DNA from: Cordia subcordata
Taxonomy: Eukaryota; Streptophyta; Magnoliopsida; Boraginales; Cordiaceae
Assembly: GCA_028554755.1 (NCBI GenBank)
Contig: JAPTOF010000002.1
Coordinates: forward strand, 8,419,001-8,483,000
DNA length: 64,000 nt
Direction: 5' to 3'
Each line of letters opens with the position of its first letter. Position 1 is the first letter of the stretch. The notes under the pieces are model-generated. The model saw only the letters and a program-made list of their open reading frames with translations. It had not been told where the DNA came from and searched no databases. The translations under genes and the position numbers were made by a program. Positions 58,444-64,000 of this stretch are shown here, piece after piece.

Positions 58444-58678
58444 AGGCCCTTTTGGATTGTTTTGTTTTTAAAGCTCTTTTATTGACAGCTTTCGAAAAAT
58501 AACTTTTTTTGATAAGCTGAAAATTCTGTCTTTTAAAAAAAGCTGTATTTGAGTTTTTTTTTTTTTCCAGAGTTTCAGCTTTATTAGAAACCAAAATAAG
58601 TAGTTACTGCAAATTTAATGTAACTTTTTCAAGAAAAAAATACTTTTTTATGGAAAAAAAGCTAATCCAAACAGGCCT
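58444..58678. mobile_element. Tourist-like MITE family 3, copy 2 (235 bp), inverted to copy 1
   Basis: TAA/TGA flanks. Ends AGGCCCTTTTGGATTG and AGGCCTGTTTGGATTAG (reversed). Reverse complement matches copy 1 along most of its length; 82 bp apart. Confidence 0.85.
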
Positions 58679-58681
58679 TGA

Positions 58682-60090
58682 GATGCTCATGGTCGATAAG
58701 TAATTATCTATCAATATTGTTCAAATAAGGCATTTTTTGACAACAGTGTTTCAACTAGTATTTAGTGCTTTGACTTGATCAAACTACTATCTCTTTCTAT
58801 TTTTGTTGTTCTGTAAAGTAGTGTTTTATATAGTGTTTTTAGTTGAAATAGTGTTTGAAGTAGTGTTTTTGAAACGTTAATATTTTTAATGTTTCAGATA
58901 GTGGATAGTGTTTCATTTTTTATTTTGGCAATTCTACCTACTATACAATCTCTTTCTATATTTTTATATTTTCTTTCACAAGTATAAATCTAAAATAACA
59001 TAAAAAAGCAATTTTAAATCCTATCTGTATCAAAATATACTAAAAAAGTGTAGTCTTATTCATCCATTTATTATTTTTCTTGACAAATTAAATCTTTGAT
59101 CAATTAAAAAATATTTCTACAATAATAACATTTTTTGTAATATTAATAAAATTAATTTATCAAAAGTAATTTTATTATACTTTGATAATCAAATGTTATT
59201 ACAAGAAACATATATCTAATTATGAAATAAATTATCTCATTTCAATAATAGTAATAATAATTATATTTACTAAACATAATACCAATGTCTTTTTATGTTA
59301 TTTTACATTCATCAACTAATTAAATAACTAATTTTAGCGAACACATATTATTCAATCAGCTAACTAAACAGTTATTTGCTAACAGCTAAAGTATAACAGT
59401 TATCAGCTATTCAAACCACTTTCTACTACTTAAACAGCTATCAGCTACTTTAATAGCTAATTTCGCCAAACAAGCCCTTAAGAAATGTTTAACAATGTTT
59501 TTGTTGCCATAGTCGCGAAATCGAAATATTGACAAGGAAATTAACATAAAGTTCAGATATTATTTCATACGATCTCAAATATGCATATTATGTAGCCAAA
59601 AAATAATGAAGAGGTTCATGTTTTGAAAATGTAGTAAACATTAGTCATTTTGTAAAATTTTAAAACAAGCCATCTAATGCATAATAAAGAGAGTAATTCT
59701 CTGAAAAAATTAAGGCAGCAATATAACTATATCTTTCATTTGCATGTTTGTAACTCTATTGTACGCATATATCGAAATATAAACTAAGCCTAAAATTGAG
59801 AAAATAAAAGAAAAGCAAAAGAAAAATCATTAGGATTTCTAACCATATAGCCGTGGAGGTTACTTAATTATTTCACCAATACACACAAAAGAAGGCGTTG
59901 ACAGGAGAATGGTTTTGCATGTAAAAATTATTCCAGGTAGCAAGCACGAATCAATTTACCCTATGGAACATAAATTAGCATCAATGCTCTCTACTTCCTT
60001 AAGAGAAACGGGAAGTTGTTGTCAATTTCAGGTTCTTCAGGCCGGAAGACTTATATACCCACGACCCATTTACTTTTAGAAAGAACAGAA
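58682..60090. other. Spacer with a probable transposon end
   Basis: No gene recognised. The right part ends at about 59478 with TTCGCCAAACAAGCCCTTA, which looks like the end of another Tourist- or hAT-like MITE whose left end I could not find. Confidence 0.4.
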
Positions 60091-60096
60091 AAATCT

Positions 60097-60180
60097 TGGG
60101 CTTCAGCCCAATAGTCGTTTTACTTGATTTTATTCCTCGCGGCCCACACGCTCATCCGAAATATTAAGGAAGGTTGGGCC
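60097..60180. promoter_or_regulatory. Cluster of site II (TGGGCY) elements upstream of the NIPA gene
   Basis: TGGGCT (60097-60102), AGCCCA (60105-60110), GGCCCA (60141-60146) and TGGGCC (60175-60180). Four such motifs in 84 bp are typical of TCP-bound promoters of growth and housekeeping genes in plants. Whether they drive this gene is inferred from proximity only. Confidence 0.5.
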
Positions 60181-60253
60181 GTCTTCGCTTCTGCCAACTC
60201 CTCCTTTCAATTCATTTTCGTTTCTTGGTTAAGAGGGGAGTAGGTTTCGAAGT

Positions 60254-60606
60254 TAGAGGGCGTTTCAGATTGGTTATAAGTTAGTCAAACTTATTTATAG
60301 ATAAAATAAAGTATGTGCGTCAATTATGTTTATAAGTAGATGAAGTTATTTTATAAGTAACTAAAAGAAAAAAATATCAAACTTTAATTTGTTTTAACTA
60401 TTTATAAGAAATAAGAACACAAAAAATTTGCAACAGTATTAATGAAAATCTTTTTTAATTATTTTATCAAACACTTCAACTTATAAGCACATATCTATAA
60501 GATATGTCAAAAATTTATAAAGATATTTTATCCAAACACTTCCAATCTTATTTAGTATTTGCTCATAAGCATTATTTTAACGCTTATAGGCATCCAAAGT
60601 GTTGCC
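60254..60606. mobile_element. Possible degenerate MITE between the site II cluster and the NIPA TATA box
   Basis: Left AGAGGGCGTTTCAGATTGGTTATAAG, right reversed GGCAACACTTTGGATGCC; related in style to Tourist ends. AT-rich, no coding. Ends weak and target duplication not resolved. Confidence 0.35.
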
Positions 60607-60648
60607 AAGTTCTCTAAAAATGTTAACAAAGAGACACAAAAGATTACC

Positions 60649-60656
60649 TATAAATA
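60649..60656 (+). promoter_or_regulatory. TATA box of the NIPA gene
   Basis: TATAAATA 341 bases before the start codon, followed by a CA/CT-rich leader. Confidence 0.5.
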
Positions 60657-60989
60657 GAGAACAACCCACATCACAACCTCGTCCTCCTCGTCATCAACCC
60701 CGAGAAACCAACCAGCCAAAACTGTACATCTCCAACCTAATAGTACCTATACATACACACCCCACATATACATACACTCCCCCCCCCCCCACATATCTTT
60801 TATGCATATACATTGTATTTGTTTGTATGTTTGTTTGTTTTCCCACAATTATGTTTCTCTCACATGAAAAAAAGTAAAATCGATCAGCGTGTATGCAGTT
60901 CAGATGAGAATTAAAGTTTTCTTCAATATCAAAAACTATAATTATTGTTATTGTGGTATAAAAACCCTAGATTTTTTGGGGGTACCGTC

Positions 60990-63159
60990 ATGTATAAAGC
61001 TAATTTGATGGGGTTTGGGTTGGCTGTGGCCTCAAGCGCCTTTATTGGATCCAGTTTCATTATCAAGAAGAAAGGCCTCCAGCGTGCCGGCGCTTCCGGT
61101 TCACGCGCCTGTACGTACACTTCATGCACTTCCTATTTTGAAAAATGTAGCCTTTGCTAGACTCGCATATAGGTGGGGCCTGGGGGTTTTATGCTGCAAA
61201 TTCTCTGCGTGTGTAATTGGACGATTCTACATTGGAAAAAAGTTTTCTGTTTCGGTAGTTTAAATTGAAATTCTTTTTCTTTTTAAATTTTGATTTGTGA
61301 ATTGAATGTTAATTGATTAGTAAAATGCACATCCGTTTTCTATTAGTTCTAGTTATTGGATAAAAAAAGTTGTAAGCTTTGGGTATTATCAATTCATATT
61401 AATGCTTATATGGCAGCTTAGAATGTTCTGAGTAGAACGTAAGTGTTTGATTAATCAAATGGTAGGAGGGGTTGTTGGAAAAGAGAGCAGGTAAAATTGG
61501 TATGGTAAGTAGTATACTGAACAGCTGAAGAATATATTTATAAAGTTTCTTGGCATAAGCGTGGGCTGCAGAGGTTATAAGGATGATTTAGTGCTTGTAA
61601 ATGGAATCAGAGTCATTCTTTTTGGTGAATAATTAGTTACGTCTGCGAGATGTTCTGTAAGAGGCAGAATGGTTACAGCTTAGAGTACGCCCTCTTTTAA
61701 GTTAAATATCTATTTCTTGGAATGCATCACTGTATCTATTATATCGAGTAGCTTCCATATAAAGGGCAGTGGACTTTCTTTTTTCTTAAATTTGGTTTCT
61801 TCCTGGAACATGTTAGTTATTGGTGGATTTCCAATGTTTAAGAGTCTAGCATGTTTATGGCTGGCACTAGAGTAAGGGCTTGTTGGGTTGGCTTTTTTTA
61901 GCAATGCCTTTTTTTAACAACTTTGAGATAAGTGTTTTCTTGAGAAGCTGAAATTTTGGCTTCTGAAAAAAAGTTATATTTGAGGTTTTTTTAGAGTTTT
62001 AGCTTTTTTGAAAGCCAAGCCAAATAGTTATTGCAAAAATAATGTAAATTTTTTTTTTCCAGAAAAGAAGTGTTTTTCCTTAAAAAGAGCCAGTCCATAC
62101 AGGCCTTGACATGTTTTAGGGAAATGTTGAACCAGTAGGTGTTTGTTACAGTGAATTTTAAAAGCTTGACTGTCGTAGAAATTTTCATGCTTTATGAATA
62201 TTTCTGGAGAATTGGGTGGACAAATATCTAATCTGAGATTATTTCTCTATATTGAAATATCAAATTGCAATATGACACCTTTCTTCTTCTCCCCAACCAT
62301 GGCCCTTGAGATAATGAAAAGAGAAAATTTAAGGAAGAAAGAGATGCAACCTAGATGTACTTAACTAGGAAAATTTTTATCGATATGCCTAATTTTTTGA
62401 GTTTATAATAACAGTGGATTGACTTCCACATTGAATGAAGGTTCTGGAGGATATGGTTATCTGTTGGAGCCACTTTGGTGGATTGGCATGTTCACCAGTA
62501 AGTCTTTAGTTTACTGATACAAACTCTATGATACTGTTTGGCAATTAAATAATGTAAGGATGCAATAAAATATCTTATAGTTCTAAATATCTTGCAGTGA
62601 TTGTTGGAGAGCTAGCCAATTTTGTAGCTTACATTTATGCTCCTGCTGTGCTTGTGACACCTCTAGGAGCACTAAGTATAATTGTCAGGTACATATAATA
62701 GCTACATTTTCTATATTCTTTTAGCAAATTTAAGATAAAAACTTAACAAACTTATTCCATGTCAGTGCTGTTTTGGCGCATTTCTTATTAAAGGAGAAAT
62801 TGCGGAAATTGGGAATACTGGGGTGTGTGTTGTGTGTGGTAGGCTCTATAGTCATTGTGCTTCATGCACCAGGTGAACATAGCATTAGTTCAGTGGACGA
62901 GATCTGGGAGTTAGCAACACATCCAGGTATAGTAATATTATACTTGTACCACCTATTTGAATTCTATTTTCTGATGTAGTTTTAATATAGACTTTTAGAC
63001 CACTTCTTGATTATAAGTGTTCTTGCTCCAGCTTTTCTATTGTATACGGCTTCAGCAGTAGCAATCGTATTGGTACTGGTGCTGCATTGTGAACCGCGCT
63101 GTGGGCAGACAAATATAATGATTTATATTGGTGTATGTTCCATTATTGGCTCCTTAACG
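60990..63159 (+). CDS. NIPA-type magnesium transporter, first five exons (truncated at window edge)
   Basis: Exons 60990-61110, 62441-62497, 62598-62688, 62766-62926 and 63032-63159 splice in frame with GT-AG ends. Residues encoded: VASSAFIGSSFIIKKKGLQR, SGGYGYLLEPLWWIGMF, IVGELANFVAYIYAPAVL, VTPLGALSIIVSAVLAHFLL, KEKLRKLGILGCVLCVVGS, EIWELATHP, FLLYTASAVAIVLVLVLHCE, and CGQTNIMIYIGVCSIIGSLT. This is the order of the plant NIPA (DUF803) family, multi-helix membrane proteins annotated as magnesium transporters. The exon 2 acceptor is AATGAAG|GTTCTGG: it restores R-A-C-S-G-G-Y-G-Y, aligned with the family R-A-S-V-G-G-Y-G-Y. The remaining exons, from the conserved VMSIKAIG onward, are not in the window. 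Intron 1 holds a MITE. Confidence 0.9.
61876..62106. mobile_element. Tourist-like MITE family 3, copy 3, in NIPA intron 1
   Basis: TAA/TGA flanks. Ends GGGCTTGTTGGGTTGG and AGGCCTGTATGGACTGG (reversed). Orientation and interior resemble copy 2. Confidence 0.8.
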
Positions 63160-64000
63160 GTTAGTGTCTGTTATGCTTCCATTAATTTCCTTGGCCATAA
63201 AGAAATTAATTTAAGGATGGTGCACACAACAGCTTCTTTGAGTCAGTGTTGATAAAACTTTTTCCTTGGATGTCCTCTTGCCCCCAACCCCCGCGCCCTA
63301 TCCACCGACTATATACAACCCCAAAAAAGAAAAAGGAAAAAGAACGGACCTTGTCTGATAAGGTGTGTTTAAATTCGGAAGAAAGGATCCAGAATTCACC
63401 AATTATCCAGGGTTGAAAACTAAAGGACAATGAGGTAGATGAAATTGGCTTCCTTTGTAGAACATGAAAAGGAAAGCAAGGAAGAAATAAAAGAAATGTA
63501 TCTAGAGATATTATTGGAATATTATAGAGTCAAGTAATACATTGTTATTGTTGGCACCAAAAAGACTAACATTCCTTGACTACTCTTAATTTTAAGTTTT
63601 AATCATAAAGGAATTCTGGTTCACTTTAAATCCAGAATAAGCTAATTTAGAGGCTGTTTGAGGAGTTCCAACATCATGATTGTTGGAAATTAAAAACCTT
63701 AACTTTCCCTGACAACAGGCAATTTTAAGTTCTAGCATAAAAGAATCTTGTTCCAGTTTTAGTTTGAAAGCAGACAGGAATAGAGCTCGGTTATCACAAG
63801 AAAGGATGCTTTTAAAATAGGACTTTATAGCTGGGACAACAGGAAAAAGAAACCATGGTAATAATTATGCATTGGAGGGAGCAAGTTTCTCTTCTGTACT
63901 TGATAAGATAGGCTTTCAGGGAGTAAAATGAGGCATGTTCAAAAGTGCTGCATAACAATTTAGTTGTCTTCTGCCACTGTTATCATGTAGTAACAGGTTA
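63160..64000 (+). other. NIPA intron 5 (to window end)
   Basis: Starts with the donor GTTAGTG. No further NIPA exon (VMSIKAIGIA...) is found to 64000, so the intron continues beyond the window. A C/T-rich run with CCCCCAACCCCCGCGCCC lies at about 63280-63297. Confidence 0.6.

Noticed and set aside
61015..61263. 82-codon frame overlapping NIPA exon 1
   Set aside because: Out of frame with the conserved NIPA residues and runs into the intron.

Overview
The window is eukaryotic nuclear DNA from a dicot-type flowering plant. It has spliced genes of plant families, long AT-rich spacers, microsatellites, and dense nested plant transposons (Ty1/copia, long solo LTRs, TRIM, Mutator-like, Tourist-like MITEs, hAT, CACTA-like). 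Nothing bacterial, organellar, rRNA or tRNA was seen. Species cannot be fixed from the sequence.

Three host genes look real. (1) A Ycf20-like chloroplast protein gene lies on the minus strand (CDS 1286-2080, two coding exons, probable 5' UTR exon near 3.8 kb). (2) A MATE-family efflux transporter lies on the minus strand (three exons, 44542-48282, 494 aa predicted). (3) The first five exons of a NIPA-type magnesium transporter lie on the plus strand (60990-63159) and the gene runs off the right edge. They have unrelated functions; nothing suggests a cluster.

From 4.08 to 24.0 kb the DNA is a transposon nest. An old minus-strand copia element (H, 4080-21516) was entered by a plus-strand copia (P, 4571-18463, target duplication GAAAA). 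P was entered by a minus-strand Tork-like copia (M, 6254-15066, target duplication ATTCT). M was entered by a 1.8-kb solo LTR (A, 8775-10561). A diverged relative (B, about 18659-20560) sits in H. A near-identical copy (C, 22140-23932, target duplication TCTAA) sits inside a tandem TRIM (21517-24013). By hand count the P LTRs differ at about 34 of 252 sites and the M LTRs at roughly 30 of about 965, which agrees with the nesting order.

From 24 to 31.5 kb there are short repeats, a 1-kb Tourist-like element and AT-rich DNA. From 30.2 to 39.5 kb a decayed minus-strand copia (N) is split by a 7.37-kb Mutator-like element (31535-38903) with long inverted ends and an 11-bp imperfect target duplication. 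The MULE carries two converging genes: a spliced plant-mobile-domain (PMD) gene and a MuDR-type transposase. Both are broken by stops and frameshifts, with a 35-bp minisatellite at their junction.

From 39.5 kb to the end there are TRIM-like direct repeats, paired MITE families (393/394 bp; about 230 bp, three copies), a hAT element with a perfect 8-bp duplication and a nested MITE, and a CACTA-like element, around the MATE and NIPA genes. Exon boundaries are predictions from splice consensus and family conservation; no transcript evidence was available.
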